A DNA stretch of 64,000 nt from Elgaria multicarinata webbii (lineage: Eukaryota; Chordata; Lepidosauria; Squamata; Anguidae), in the NCBI RefSeq assembly GCF_023053635.1, contig NC_086171.1:46665538-46729537 (forward strand), in the 5' to 3' direction. This document shows positions 45,201 through 47,661 of the stretch, piece after piece (the first letter of the stretch is position 1; the number at the start of each line of letters is the position of its first letter). The position numbers were made by a program, and so were the translations under genes. The notes under the pieces were generated by a model. It was not told the DNA's origin. It saw nothing but the letters and a program-made list of their open reading frames with translations, and searched no databases.

Positions 45201-47655
45201 TATAGCTACATGAAAGCTGCATGAGGTATGTGTCAATGGGCCCCAACAGTTGTCAGTACACTTCAATACCGCCATAAAGCAGTAGTGTGGCTCCTGCCTT
45301 TTATATCCCGCTTTCATACCACTTTCATAGGGCAATATCCTGCTTGGTGTAGATTAGGCCAAAGAGAAGAAGTATTCACTGAATCATTCATATTTATAGA
45401 AACCATACATAATATTTTATAATAAGGAGTCTGCTTTAAATGTTAATTACATGGTTTCACCATAACAGCTAACTAACTTGTTCAATAATGACCATAAGTA
45501 TCATAACTGTTGATAATGAAATATTTCATTGTTCCACTGAAGTATTCCTTATATTGTTCCAATGGAATATCCCTTATATTGTTTGCCAATTTGATAATAT
45601 CTGACCAATCAATTGACCAAATCTTTTTTGACTAGTCAAATGCCCAAACTCACTTTTGAGTGCTGTATGGAGAATGGTTTGACTTGCTTGTAGAAAGTAG
45701 GGGTGTGCACGGACCCCCCACTCCGCTTCACTTTCAGATCCGCCATTTTCGGATGGGGCCACTCCGCCCCACCCCCACTCTGCCTGTGCCCACTCCGCTC
45801 CGCTCGGAGCTCCGGATCCGGATCGGAGCTCCGTTCCCCCCCATAGGGGGGGTTACCGGGCCCTGCCGCCATCGCCGCCCATGCAGCGATGGTGGCAGAG
45901 CCCGGTAAGGGACCAAGGGAGAGGGGGACCTTACCTGCCTCCGTCCACGGTCCGTCGCCGTCTTCAATTGAGCCCGCGGTTCCACCAGGTAGTCTGGGCC
46001 GCAAGCGGCCCACACTTCCTGGTGGAACCGCGGGCTCAATTGAAGATGCTGACGGACCGCGGACGGAGGCAGGTAATGGAGAGGAGGGCGGGGGGGTTAC
46101 CGGGCCCTGCCGCTGTCGCCGCATGGGCGACAGCGACAGCGGCAGGGCCCGATAAACCCCACTTACCTTTCCGGCGGAGCTCCGGATCAAGGCGAAGGAT
46201 CCGCCTTCACCTCGATCCTCTCCGCCACGCTCTGCCGGCCCCCCAATCCTCTTCGCCTCCGCCTTAAGGGCAGGCGAAGCCCCCCGCTCCGCTCCTGCTT
46301 CTCCGGTCCGATTAGAAGCGGAGCACATCCCTAGTAGAAAGACCATTTTGGCCTGAGCCCTCATCTTTTTCTCTCCAACTCAGTATGGTTCACAGTCAAA
46401 ATTTGTTTCTGGTCAGAGCCTTGAGCTAAAAAAAAATCTCCCTTGTATGCTTGTCTTCCTGCTGCGCTGAGAAAACATGCTTTAAAATTCTTTCATGCCT
46501 CCAGAGTTTGCTGCAATGCAATACATTTTTTTTTAATTTTCTAGTTATTGAAGTGTCTGCAACTACAAACCCTACAAAACATGACGGTAAGGCTGCTTGT
46601 TTTCTTTTCTTTTTTTAATAAACACTTCTAATTATAAGGATTTGTTTTATCCATAGTACTGAGCCAAAAGTACTCAAAAGAGAACTTTTGTCTGACAAGT
46701 AAGTAGCAAAAATTTCTTAAGAGGTTTCCGCGGGTGCTTCCTTTTGAAAGGCTGCAGTGGCCACAGGGCCTCTTTTTTAGATGCTTGAAGCAGTGACAGT
46801 AGAAAATCTTAAGGTGGCTGCTGGCTGCCATTTTCATTCCCTCCCAAATTCCTAGATGTAGTACTGTTCTGGGGTGTCAAGGGGTGTGGGTGGAGGGGAA
46901 GAGCACCCGCCACACAAAATGGCTGCTATCAGTGGGGAGCTACCATTGTTTTTGTGGGAGCCACCATTTATGCTCTCAAATGATACGTATTCACTACATC
47001 ATTTTTTGAAAAATAAAACAGCAGCTGCCTCAGCAACAGTAAAAAGGCATAATAAAAAACAGACCTGCCAAACCCCTTAAGAAATGTTGCTCCCATGTAA
47101 GAAATAACCCACAAAATAACCTCAAATTATCCATATTCCATTAGCTTAAATCCACAATCTTACATTTTTCTGCAAAAGAAATCCCAGCCCCATTCCCCAA
47201 AGCCTGTTCCAACTCAAGAAGCTTCAGGGCTGCTCCTATACCAGCCTGGGTTCTGATGCCATATCTGCTCTGCATCTACACCCCCTTCCCTCTCATTTCC
47301 TCTGTTTGAAAATTGTCAACACACCATGATCAGGTGCAGCAAATAGCAGCTACTTCTCCAATTCATGCAAGGGGTACTCATAGTTCTGCCATAATATTTA
47401 ATGCTTTGTATCCACATTTTTCCATTCACAGCAAACAAAGGGATTGTTGCATCTACACAGGGCAAAACGGTGACGGCTGTTTTACTGGTTATCTTCATCC
47501 TCGCTGGTGCAGCGGTCACAGCCTATATTTTCTACAGACGACGTAGCAGACGACCACAAACCACTACTAATTTTCACAACTCTTTGTATTGTGACAATGC
47601 GATTATTCTTAAGAATGACTCGTTATCTGTTGCGGACAACAAAACGGAAAATTAA
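2010..47655 (+). CDS. MRC1: Macrophage mannose receptor 1-like gene, exons 4-30 (5' part outside window)
   Basis: Twenty-seven exons, each listed separately, encode about 1,230 residues matching human MRC1 as I remember it, from the start of CTLD1 to the C-terminus. Seen: eight lectin-like folds with the usual Cys pairs and WIGL-type cores, a short stalk, one hydrophobic helix and a basic-flanked tail. Every exon length and phase fits its neighbours, apart from one missing base in the first. Human MRC1 has 30 exons, so three (signal peptide, ricin-B-like domain, FNII domain) should lie upstream. Known for the family: a type I membrane endocytic receptor of macrophages and endothelium that takes up mannose, fucose or GlcNAc glycans and hormones. 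Inferred: this is a paralogue, because CTLD4 has lost its sugar site and another first exon follows downstream. Large introns are packed with transposons. It could be a recently inactivated copy. Confidence 0.95.
2174..3067. other. Intron 4 with an L2/CR1-type LINE 3' fragment
   Basis: Bases of about 2556-2945 are a degraded plus-strand copy of the LINE 3' end seen whole at 36.5-39.8 kb. They keep the phrases CAAAGGAAGTGAG and TTTTCTGCTGTGGCACCCTGG, then end in GTAATAAATAAAT. The remaining sequence shows nothing recognisable. Confidence 0.7.
3068..3181 (+). CDS. MRC1: MRC1-like exon 5 (CTLD1, core)
   Basis: Phase 1 in and out. It encodes [16 protein letters not shown] and RYINWAP, the WIGL core of the lectin fold. 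This is close to human LWIGLNSLSFNSGWQW and RYLNWLP. Acceptor TTAAATAG and donor G/GTGAGTG are both good consensus sites. Confidence 0.95.
3511..4397. mobile_element. hAT-like DNA element with three internal 152-bp tandem repeats
   Basis: The ends are inverted: TAGGGTGACCATAT on the left and ATATGGTCACCCTA on the right. The 7-bp TTTAAGA occurs directly outside both ends (3504-3510 and 4398-4404) as a target-site duplication. Inside, a unit beginning GATCTGTTTCAAATTTGGT repeats at 3875, 4027 and about 4180, a period of 152-153 bp, the last copy being partial. There is no transposase ORF, so it is non-autonomous. Smaller elements with the same ends occur near 6.7, 10.1 and 28.9 kb. Confidence 0.75.
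4398..4784. other. Intron 5 remainder, nothing recognised
   Basis: No exon, repeat or RNA gene could be recognised between the end of the hAT-like element and the next exon. A T-rich tract just before 4784 serves as the splice acceptor. Confidence 0.5.
4785..4928 (+). CDS. MRC1: MRC1-like exon 6 (CTLD1, end)
   Basis: Phase 1 in and out. It holds the last cysteines of CTLD1 in [18 protein letters not shown] and LGYICKR, then the Ser/Pro linker [10 protein letters not shown]. Human has [12 protein letters not shown] at the same place. The donor is G/GTAGGA. Confidence 0.95.
4929..5894. other. Intron 6, nothing recognised
   Basis: No repeat with recognisable ends and no exon were seen. The ORF-like stretch 4989-5357 has no similarity I recognise and no flanking splice structure, so it is taken as chance. 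Confidence 0.5.
5895..6077 (+). CDS. MRC1: MRC1-like exon 7 (CTLD2, first part)
   Basis: Phase 1 in and out. It encodes [15 protein letters not shown] followed by [13 protein letters not shown] and FVISQLGY. The last phrase is shared with human CTLD2 (FIISQLGY). The acceptor is TTTTTTAG and the donor is A/GTAAGT. Confidence 0.96.
6078..7826. other. Intron 7 with L2 tail and MITE insertions
   Basis: A minus-strand L2/CR1 3' end begins at 6177 with a TTTA microsatellite and continues with ATACCGCCCCACAGCC to about 6330. A palindromic MITE follows at 6643-6782. From 6783 to 7826 nothing is recognised. Confidence 0.6.
6643..6782. repeat. Short MITE of the AGGGTGACCATATG group
   Basis: The right end is TTTCATATGGTCACCCTA and the left end is decayed (AAAGTGACCAGATG). 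The inside contains GACACCTGCTGAAATTCC and GGAGGACAGGGCTC-like inverted phrases shared with 9985-10183 and 28707-29025. No coding capacity. Confidence 0.65.
7827..7987 (+). CDS. MRC1: MRC1-like exon 8 (CTLD2, core)
   Basis: Enters in phase 1 and leaves in phase 0. It encodes [22 protein letters not shown] and RGEP, then CVIMRGE. Human CTLD2 reads LWIGLNDI and EWSDGTPVTFTKW. The protein-level match is very strong. Confidence 0.96.
7988..9625. other. Intron 8 with a large GC-rich foldback element
   Basis: Its main content is the palindromic element 8397-8967, described separately. A short TC microsatellite lies at about 9418-9436. The rest shows no recognisable gene or repeat. Confidence 0.55.
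8397..8967. repeat. GC-rich foldback (palindromic) MITE
   Basis: About 285-bp arms are inverted copies: GGGGCAGATCCACACATA at the left end and TATGTGTGGATCTGCCCC at the right end. Both arms contain AAGCGTTCCAAGAAGAGG or its complement. The centre lies near 8680-8684. Arms differ at a modest number of places. ORFs on both strands inside it are mirror images of each other and are not genes. No clear target-site duplication was found. Confidence 0.8.
9626..9739 (+). CDS. MRC1: MRC1-like exon 9 (CTLD2, end, and linker)
   Basis: Phase 0 in and out. It reads NGDWADYFC and EHGYICKKE, closing CTLD2. A linker ending DPKCHK carries the first cysteine of CTLD3. The donor AAA/GTAAGT is near perfect. Confidence 0.95.
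9740..10811. other. Intron 9 with MITE, L2 fragment and an unassigned ORF
   Basis: A MITE (9985-10183) adjoins a plus-strand L2/CR1 3' fragment (about 10184-10330) with GAGAGCTTTCTCTGTTGTGGGA. At 10421-10744 the minus strand is open for 107 codons, beginning [20 protein letters not shown] do not recognise this protein. It may be a transposon remnant. Confidence 0.5.
9985..10183. repeat. MITE of the AGGGTGACCATATG group
   Basis: It starts TAGGATGACCATATGA and ends TTTGGTCACCCTA. The inside shows the paired phrases AGGACAGGGCTCCTGTATC and CTGCAGGTGCCCTGCCCTC typical of this palindromic group. Non-coding. Confidence 0.7.
10812..10927 (+). CDS. MRC1: MRC1-like exon 10 (CTLD3, first part)
   Basis: Phase 0 in and phase 2 out. 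It encodes [22 protein letters not shown] and FLASVEDR. Human CTLD3 begins GWKKHHFYCYMI. Donor AG/GTATTA is weaker than average but keeps the frame. Confidence 0.94.
10928..12370. other. Intron 10 with palindromic MITE and a second repeat
   Basis: A palindromic MITE lies at 11266-11620. Around 11905-12170 another repeat starts AGCATAGGCGTGTGC; its ends are not clear. Nothing else is recognised. Confidence 0.5.
11266..11620. repeat. Palindromic MITE (CTCATCTACACCAAGCAG group)
   Basis: The left end TAGGGCTCATCTACACCAAG is mirrored on the right by TTGGTGTAGATGAGCCCTTA. Inner inverted phrases include CACTATGAAAGTGGTAT and ACACTACTGCTTTATAGTG. Related copies occur at 45127-45360 and 62304-62489. 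Non-coding. Confidence 0.8.
12371..12519 (+). CDS. MRC1: MRC1-like exon 11 (CTLD3, core)
   Basis: Phase 2 in and phase 1 out. It encodes [26 protein letters not shown] and FTHWNSEMP. Human reads YEQAFLTSFVGLRPEKYF and FTHWNSDMP, so this is one of the best conserved exons. Confidence 0.97.
12625..12824 (+). CDS. MRC1: MRC1-like exon 12 (CTLD3 end, Pro-rich linker, CTLD4 start)
   Basis: Phase 1 in and phase 0 out. It encodes [19 protein letters not shown] and [12 protein letters not shown] Pro/Thr linker follows, then [16 protein letters not shown], which opens CTLD4. Only a 105-bp intron separates it from exon 11. The donor is AAA/GTAAGT. Confidence 0.97.
14330..14522 (-). mobile_element. CR1 LINE fragment
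   Basis: Read on the minus strand it contains GGGTTCAGAGGAGGGCAAC, GGCTCTGGAAACAAAGCC and AGAACTGGGCATGTTTGGCC. These are hallmark phrases of the CR1 3' region of birds and reptiles. It is a short 5'- and 3'-truncated fragment. Confidence 0.8.
14523..14770 (-). mobile_element. L2/CR1-type LINE 3' end with TTA microsatellite tail
   Basis: About 21 TTA units (14531-14594) precede ACATACCGCCCCATAGCAG and AAGCTCTCTGGGTAGTTTAC. This is the reverse complement of the LINE 3' end at 39.69-39.77 kb. The body is an old, short 3' fragment. Confidence 0.75.
15823..15944 (+). CDS. MRC1: MRC1-like exon 13 (CTLD4, first part)
   Basis: Phase 0 in and phase 2 out. It encodes [11 protein letters not shown] and [12 protein letters not shown]. 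Human CTLD4 has KKTWFESRDFC and GGDLASINNKEE. The donor is TG/GTGAGT. Confidence 0.96.
15945..17419. other. Intron 13: TC/CA microsatellite and CR1 scrap
   Basis: A compound microsatellite, TC from about 16364 then CA to about 16452, is the main feature. A minus-strand CR1 end with GGTAGAGTTGGAAGGGGG and TCAATGCAGGAATCC lies at about 16664-16735. The ORF at 17009-17281 has no recognised homology. Confidence 0.6.
16364..16452. repeat. (TC)n(CA)n compound microsatellite
   Basis: About 20 TC dinucleotides run directly into about 17 CA dinucleotides, followed by two short ACACAT interruptions. Arg/Glu- and Val/Cys-rich ORFs on both strands are translations of this repeat only. Confidence 0.95.
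17420..17498 (+). CDS. MRC1: MRC1-like exon 14 (CTLD4, core)
   Basis: Phase 2 in and phase 0 out. It encodes [11 protein letters not shown] and RIWNDGSP, the WIGL core of CTLD4. It is 79 bp, bounded by TATTCTAG and GTAAGA. Confidence 0.94.
17806..18240 (-). mobile_element. L2/CR1-type LINE 3' fragment with ATC tail
   Basis: A run of ATC units joins CTATACAGTCCAATAGCTG and AAGCTCTCTGGATGGTTCAC, the reverse complement of the L2 3' UTR. Further in, CACTGAGAAGGCCCTCT corresponds to the conserved end of the reverse-transcriptase ORF. Old and truncated. Confidence 0.75.
18259..18633. repeat. GC-rich foldback MITE
   Basis: Termini GGGGATCTGCACGT and ACGTGCGGATCCCC are inverted copies. Both arms carry AGCGCTTCTATGCGACCCCA or its complement, and the centre is near 18445. 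TCCAG lies outside both ends, a possible 5-bp target duplication. It resembles the element at 8397-8967 in design. Overlapping 100-150-codon ORFs are products of the palindrome. Confidence 0.75.
18950..19365 (-). mobile_element. tRNA-derived SINE, interrupted
   Basis: On the minus strand the right part reads AACAGAGCACATGCTTTTTA then CCCCAGTTCAATCTGAAGC, matching the A/B-box region of reptile tRNA-derived SINEs. The SINE tail phrase TGACTCAGTCCATCTCTGCA (plus-strand view) lies at 18977-18996. About 200 unrelated bases split the copy. Confidence 0.6.
19735..19805. repeat. TATATG/TTTGTATATG minisatellite
   Basis: Repeats of GTATATACATTTGTATAT-like units cover about 70 bases shortly before exon 15. 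No coding meaning. Confidence 0.85.
19900..20035 (+). CDS. MRC1: MRC1-like exon 15 (CTLD4, end; sugar ligands lost; GC donor)
   Basis: Phase 0 in and phase 1 out. It reads [19 protein letters not shown], then GFWKPFRC and PWICQINRG. Human has VSYENWAYGEPNN, then SWNDINC and NWICQIQKG. The EPN triplet that sets mannose specificity and the WND motif are both gone here. The structural cysteines remain, so the fold probably stands without the calcium-dependent sugar site. The donor is GAG/GCAAGA, a GC-AG intron; the next GT downstream would break the frame. Confidence 0.93.
20490..20525 (+). CDS. MRC1: MRC1-like exon 16 (36-bp linker micro-exon)
   Basis: Phase 1 in and out. It encodes [12 protein letters not shown], the counterpart of human GQTPKPEPTPAPQ between CTLD4 and CTLD5. 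The acceptor is TTTTTCAG and the donor is G/GTATGT. Confidence 0.9.
20635..20804 (+). CDS. MRC1: MRC1-like exon 17 (CTLD5, first part)
   Basis: Phase 1 in and phase 0 out. It encodes [30 protein letters not shown] and SERKFLHRY. Human CTLD5 has EDGWVIYKDYQYYFS and ARAFCKRNFGDLVSI. Its acceptor tract is a CTT repeat. Confidence 0.97.
20805..21985. other. Intron 17 with a MITE
   Basis: An element with ends CCTGGTTCACACATAATGCT and CATCACACGTAAGGGCTC lies at about 21494-21896. It has internal AACCCATGGTTTA and AAACCATGGATTC inverted phrases. Nothing else is recognised in this intron. Confidence 0.5.
21986..22056 (+). CDS. MRC1: MRC1-like exon 18 (CTLD5, core)
   Basis: Phase 0 in and phase 2 out. 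It encodes [15 protein letters not shown] then ILGLDRKFG, close to human AYFIGLLISLDKKFA. A long minus-strand ORF over this exon is a shadow. Confidence 0.94.
22057..22630. other. Intron 18, nothing recognised
   Basis: AT-rich sequence with no recognised repeat ends, exons or RNA genes. Confidence 0.5.
22631..22731 (+). CDS. MRC1: MRC1-like exon 19 (CTLD5, EPN site; GC donor)
   Basis: Phase 2 in and phase 1 out. It encodes [19 protein letters not shown] and [12 protein letters not shown]. The EPN calcium/mannose motif is intact, as in human CTLD5. The donor is ACAG/GCAAGT, a textbook GC-AG splice site; the frame across it is kept. Confidence 0.95.
22732..23568. other. Intron 19 with local duplications and AAT microsatellite
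   Basis: The first 25 intronic bases recur 67 bp downstream (GGCAAGTAGAATAAATATAT at 22731, GGCAAATAGAATAAATATAT at about 22798). A second phrase, AGAATAACTG...CACACTG, is repeated near 22763 and 22882. An AAT microsatellite lies at 23440-23480. Confidence 0.7.
23440..23480. repeat. (AAT)n microsatellite
   Basis: About thirteen uninterrupted AAT units, 90 bp upstream of exon 20. Confidence 0.95.
23569..23711 (+). CDS. MRC1: MRC1-like exon 20 (CTLD5 end with WND; CTLD6 start)
   Basis: Phase 1 in and phase 0 out. It encodes [18 protein letters not shown], a Pro/Thr linker and [12 protein letters not shown]. The WND motif of the CTLD5 sugar site is present. There is one extra cysteine (TETCFIC) where human has PNAFIC. 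Donor AAG/GTAACT. Confidence 0.95.
23712..24840. other. Intron 20 with an old palindromic repeat
   Basis: Between about 24060 and 24460 the phrases AGCCAGGGAGTC, CCCTGGCTTG and GGAGTCCCTGGCTTG recur in both orientations, suggesting an old palindromic element. Its ends could not be fixed. Confidence 0.4.
24841..24955 (+). CDS. MRC1: MRC1-like exon 21 (CTLD6, first part)
   Basis: Phase 0 in and phase 1 out. It encodes CFQIFGF then [19 protein letters not shown]. Human CTLD6 has CFKIFGF and NWQEARKACIGFGGNLVSI. The acceptor follows a CCCCCC tract. Confidence 0.96.
24956..27036. other. Intron 21: palindromic MITE and repeat fragments
   Basis: A palindromic MITE lies at 25285-25417. A truncated left end of the TAGGGGTGTGC group covers 26783 to about 26905. 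A short hairpin, ATCCTATGGTCCCTGGGA with CCCAGGAACCATAGGATT, lies at about 26160-26205. The remainder shows nothing recognised. Confidence 0.5.
25285..25417. repeat. Palindromic MITE
   Basis: The arms CCCTATGCATGTTTAGACAG and TAAACATGCATAGGGTTGC are inverted, as are AACTCCCAGAATTCCC and GGGAATTCTGGGAGTTG. The element is non-coding. Partial relatives are suggested at about 12250-12300 and 26560-26620 by AACATGCATA next to similar phrases. Confidence 0.75.
27037..27179 (+). CDS. MRC1: MRC1-like exon 22 (CTLD6, core)
   Basis: Phase 1 in and phase 0 out. It encodes [26 protein letters not shown] and [13 protein letters not shown]. Human CTLD6 has AFLTYHMKD, SAWTGLNDVNSEHTFLW and HYTNWGKGYPGG. 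The loop after this point is shorter than in human. Confidence 0.94.
27180..29245. other. Intron 22, part before the LINE
   Basis: A decayed element with ends GGCCTCAGCTAGACG and CAGTGTAGCCATGCCCCTA spans about 27394-27963. A palindromic MITE lies at 28707-29025. The stretches 27964-28706 and 29026-29232 show nothing recognised. The 13-bp left copy of the LINE target duplication is at 29233-29245. Confidence 0.5.
28707..29025. repeat. Palindromic MITE of the AGGGTGACCATATG group
   Basis: AGGGTGACCATATGGAAAGG on the left is mirrored by TTTTTCATATGGTCACCCTA on the right. Inner phrases GGACAGGGCTCC and GGAGCCCTGTCC also pair. This is the longest of the three short copies; the 3511-4397 element shares only the ends. 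Confidence 0.8.
29246..31320 (+). mobile_element. 5'-truncated LINE (non-L2 type) with 13-bp target duplication
   Basis: Reverse-transcriptase motifs appear in order: [49 protein letters not shown], then LNADDAIIL where most RTs have YADD. A Cys-rich motif CPCGN...EHILLSC lies near 30985-31040. There are in-frame stops near 29868 and 30601 and a frame change near 30610, so it is dead. The 3' end is AATAAAG plus ATGGT repeats. ACATGACAGGTAT flanks it at 29233-29245 and 31321-31333. The clade is uncertain; R4/Dong-like or another type with a C-terminal zinc motif is possible. Confidence 0.85.
31444..31546 (+). CDS. MRC1: MRC1-like exon 23 (CTLD6, end)
   Basis: Phase 0 in and phase 1 out. It encodes [16 protein letters not shown] and SYICQRNS. 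Human has DCVVIIGG, GKWMDDTC and GYICQTRS. It follows directly after a 4.3-kb intron enlarged by the LINE. Confidence 0.93.
31547..32148. other. Intron 23, nothing recognised
   Basis: AT-rich unique sequence with a run of ten or more G residues near 32030. No repeat ends or exons recognised. Confidence 0.5.
32149..32381 (+). CDS. MRC1: MRC1-like exon 24 (CTLD7, first part)
   Basis: Phase 1 in and phase 0 out. It encodes [30 protein letters not shown] and [10 protein letters not shown]. It is the longest coding exon in the window and agrees with human CTLD7 (YGKSSYSLM, VWIALNSNL). Confidence 0.96.
32382..33581. other. Intron 24, nothing recognised
   Basis: No known repeat ends were identified. 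Overlapping ORFs of about 100-127 codons at 32977-33482 on both strands lack recognisable homology or splice logic. Confidence 0.45.
33582..33747 (+). CDS. MRC1: MRC1-like exon 25 (CTLD7, end)
   Basis: Phase 0 in and phase 1 out. It encodes [28 protein letters not shown] and HFSVCEKYQ. Human has WRVRYTNWAADEP and CVYLDLDGYWKTAHC. Confidence 0.96.
33748..36480. other. Intron 25, part before the LINE
   Basis: A short plus-strand L2 scrap is likely at about 34130-34245 (TTCTTTTCTGTGCTGCTGCC). A longer minus-strand L2 3' part covers 35208-35648. An ATA/TTTA microsatellite with a second minus-strand LINE-like tail lies at about 36210-36400 (CCTCCCTCTGGATTGAGGC type). The rest shows nothing recognised. 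Confidence 0.55.
35208..35648 (-). mobile_element. L2/CR1-type LINE 3' fragment
   Basis: It begins with a TTTA tail, then ACTGCCCAATAGCCGGAGC and CTCTCTGGGCGGTTCAC. It later carries the conserved ORF end (CACAGCAGAGAAGGCCCTCC and AGCCACCTGCCTCACTTCC). This is the reverse complement of 39.3-39.77 kb and matches it closely, so it is fairly young. Confidence 0.85.
36481..39772 (+). mobile_element. Near-complete L2/CR1-clade LINE, ORF2 with one frameshift
   Basis: An apurinic-endonuclease domain (ORF 36564-37988) shows [35 protein letters not shown] and SWSDHFL. The reverse-transcriptase domain (ORF 37967-39544, another frame) shows [47 protein letters not shown] and the catalytic [10 protein letters not shown]. 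One frameshift near 37960-37988 joins them; otherwise both are open. The 3' UTR contains AACCGCCCAGAGAGCTTCGG and ends in TAAA repeats at 39737-39772. The 5' boundary is uncertain (36,480-36,640), and no ORF1 was found. Few breaks suggest a young insertion. Known role: self-copying by target-primed reverse transcription. Confidence 0.9.
39861..40013 (+). CDS. MRC1: MRC1-like exon 26 (linker, CTLD8 start)
   Basis: Phase 1 in and out. It encodes the linker [13 protein letters not shown], then [14 protein letters not shown] and [11 protein letters not shown]. Human CTLD8 has AWIPFHGHCYYIE. It lies 89 bp after the LINE tail. Confidence 0.95.
40014..41987. other. Intron 26 with a decayed coding-like remnant and a SINE-like tail
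   Basis: From about 40960 to 41530 broken open stretches look once-coding: [19 protein letters not shown] with coiled-coil-like spacing and, further on, QQKCKKCEL. This could be an old retroelement ORF1 or a processed gene remnant; I cannot say which. The end (about 41915-41975) reads GGACCCTTGGTCTGATCCAG and TCTTCTTATGTTCTTACG, a common reptile SINE or repeat tail, and it supplies the sequence just before the acceptor of exon 27. Confidence 0.4.
41988..42098 (+). CDS. MRC1: MRC1-like exon 27 (CTLD8, core)
   Basis: Phase 1 in and out. It encodes [15 protein letters not shown] and [12 protein letters not shown]. Human has SSLVSIESAAESSFL and TNFWIGLFRNVE. The acceptor is TTCCTTAG, directly after a repeat tail. 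Confidence 0.94.
42099..42618. other. Intron 27, nothing recognised
   Basis: No repeat or exon recognised in this 520-bp intron. Confidence 0.5.
42619..42816 (+). CDS. MRC1: MRC1-like exon 28 (CTLD8, end, with longer loop)
   Basis: Phase 1 in and out. It encodes [37 protein letters not shown] and KGFICKTPK. Between NW and the next Cys there are about ten more residues than in human (NWNTGDPSGERNDC), an acidic and aromatic stretch [14 protein letters not shown]. The loop corresponds to the region that carries sugar ligands in active CTLDs. Confidence 0.95.
43439..43571. mobile_element. hAT MITE with 8-bp target duplication
   Basis: The ends are CAAGAGTGGGTAACTTG and GAGTTGCTCACCCCTG, with inner CCAGATATTTGGACCT and AAAACATCTGGAGG. 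The flanks are CTCTAGTG (43431-43438) and CTGTAGTG (43572-43579), an 8-bp duplication with one difference. This is a common reptile non-autonomous hAT type; weaker relatives lie at about 51225-51355 and 57550-57700. Confidence 0.8.
43815..44172. repeat. 176-bp tandem duplication
   Basis: ACTTTTAATAATCAG followed by TTTCCAACTATCATTTGCA starts at 43815 and again at 43991. Both copies end with GTAATAGACTCCATATTGAC and GGTTAGTTAGTT. The copies differ by substitutions and small indels, so the duplication is not recent. Confidence 0.85.
45127..45360. repeat. Palindromic MITE (CTACACCAAGCAGGATAT group)
   Basis: GGTCTAATCTACACCAAGCA on the left is mirrored by TGCTTGGTGTAGATTAGGCC on the right. Internal phrases are shared with 11266-11620. 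The left arm has a second, partial copy of CACCAAGCAGGATATAGC at about 45188. Confidence 0.75.
45698..46333. mobile_element. hAT-like GC-rich element with perfect 8-bp target duplication
   Basis: The ends are TAGGGGTGTGCACGG and GGAGCACATCCCTA. GTAGAAAG lies directly outside both (45690-45697 and 46334-46341). The inside is a large hairpin: CCGCGGTTCCACCAGG (to about 45989) and CCTGGTGGAACCGCGG (from about 46018), with wider arms rich in CTCCGTCC and GGACGGAG. No transposase. Long ORFs on both strands are composition artefacts. Confidence 0.8.
46545..46586 (+). CDS. MRC1: MRC1-like exon 29 (42-bp stalk exon)
   Basis: Phase 1 in and out. It encodes [13 protein letters not shown], the short membrane-proximal stalk. 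Human has a similar short Thr/Lys-rich stalk after CKRPK. Flanked by TTTTCTAG and GTAAGG. Confidence 0.85.
46587..47431. other. Intron 29, nothing recognised
   Basis: No repeat ends or exons recognised; ORFs of about 70 codons here lack homology. Confidence 0.5.
47432..47655 (+). CDS. MRC1: MRC1-like exon 30 (transmembrane helix and cytoplasmic tail, stop)
   Basis: Enters in phase 1 and ends at TAA (47653-47655). After GKT comes a single hydrophobic helix, [20 protein letters not shown], followed by the stop-transfer cluster YRRRSRR. The tail has [10 protein letters not shown], matching the position of the human FENTLYF endocytic motif and keeping the Phe and Tyr. Tail end is VADNKTEN. Inferred: clathrin-type uptake and recycling should still work for a made protein. 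Confidence 0.95.
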
Positions 47656-47661
47656 CGAAGT

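Larger units (their letters stand above)
42817..46544. other. Intron 28: hAT MITEs and a tandem duplication
   Basis: It holds a hAT MITE at 43439-43571, a 176-bp tandem duplication at 43815-44172, a palindromic MITE at 45127-45360 and a hAT-like GC-rich element at 45698-46333. The stretches 42817-43430 and 44173-45126 show nothing recognised. Confidence 0.6.

Noticed and set aside
45636-46364. 242-codon minus-strand ORF and overlapping ORFs
   Set aside because: They cover the GC-rich hairpin transposon at 45698-46333; open frames on both strands follow from composition and palindromy.
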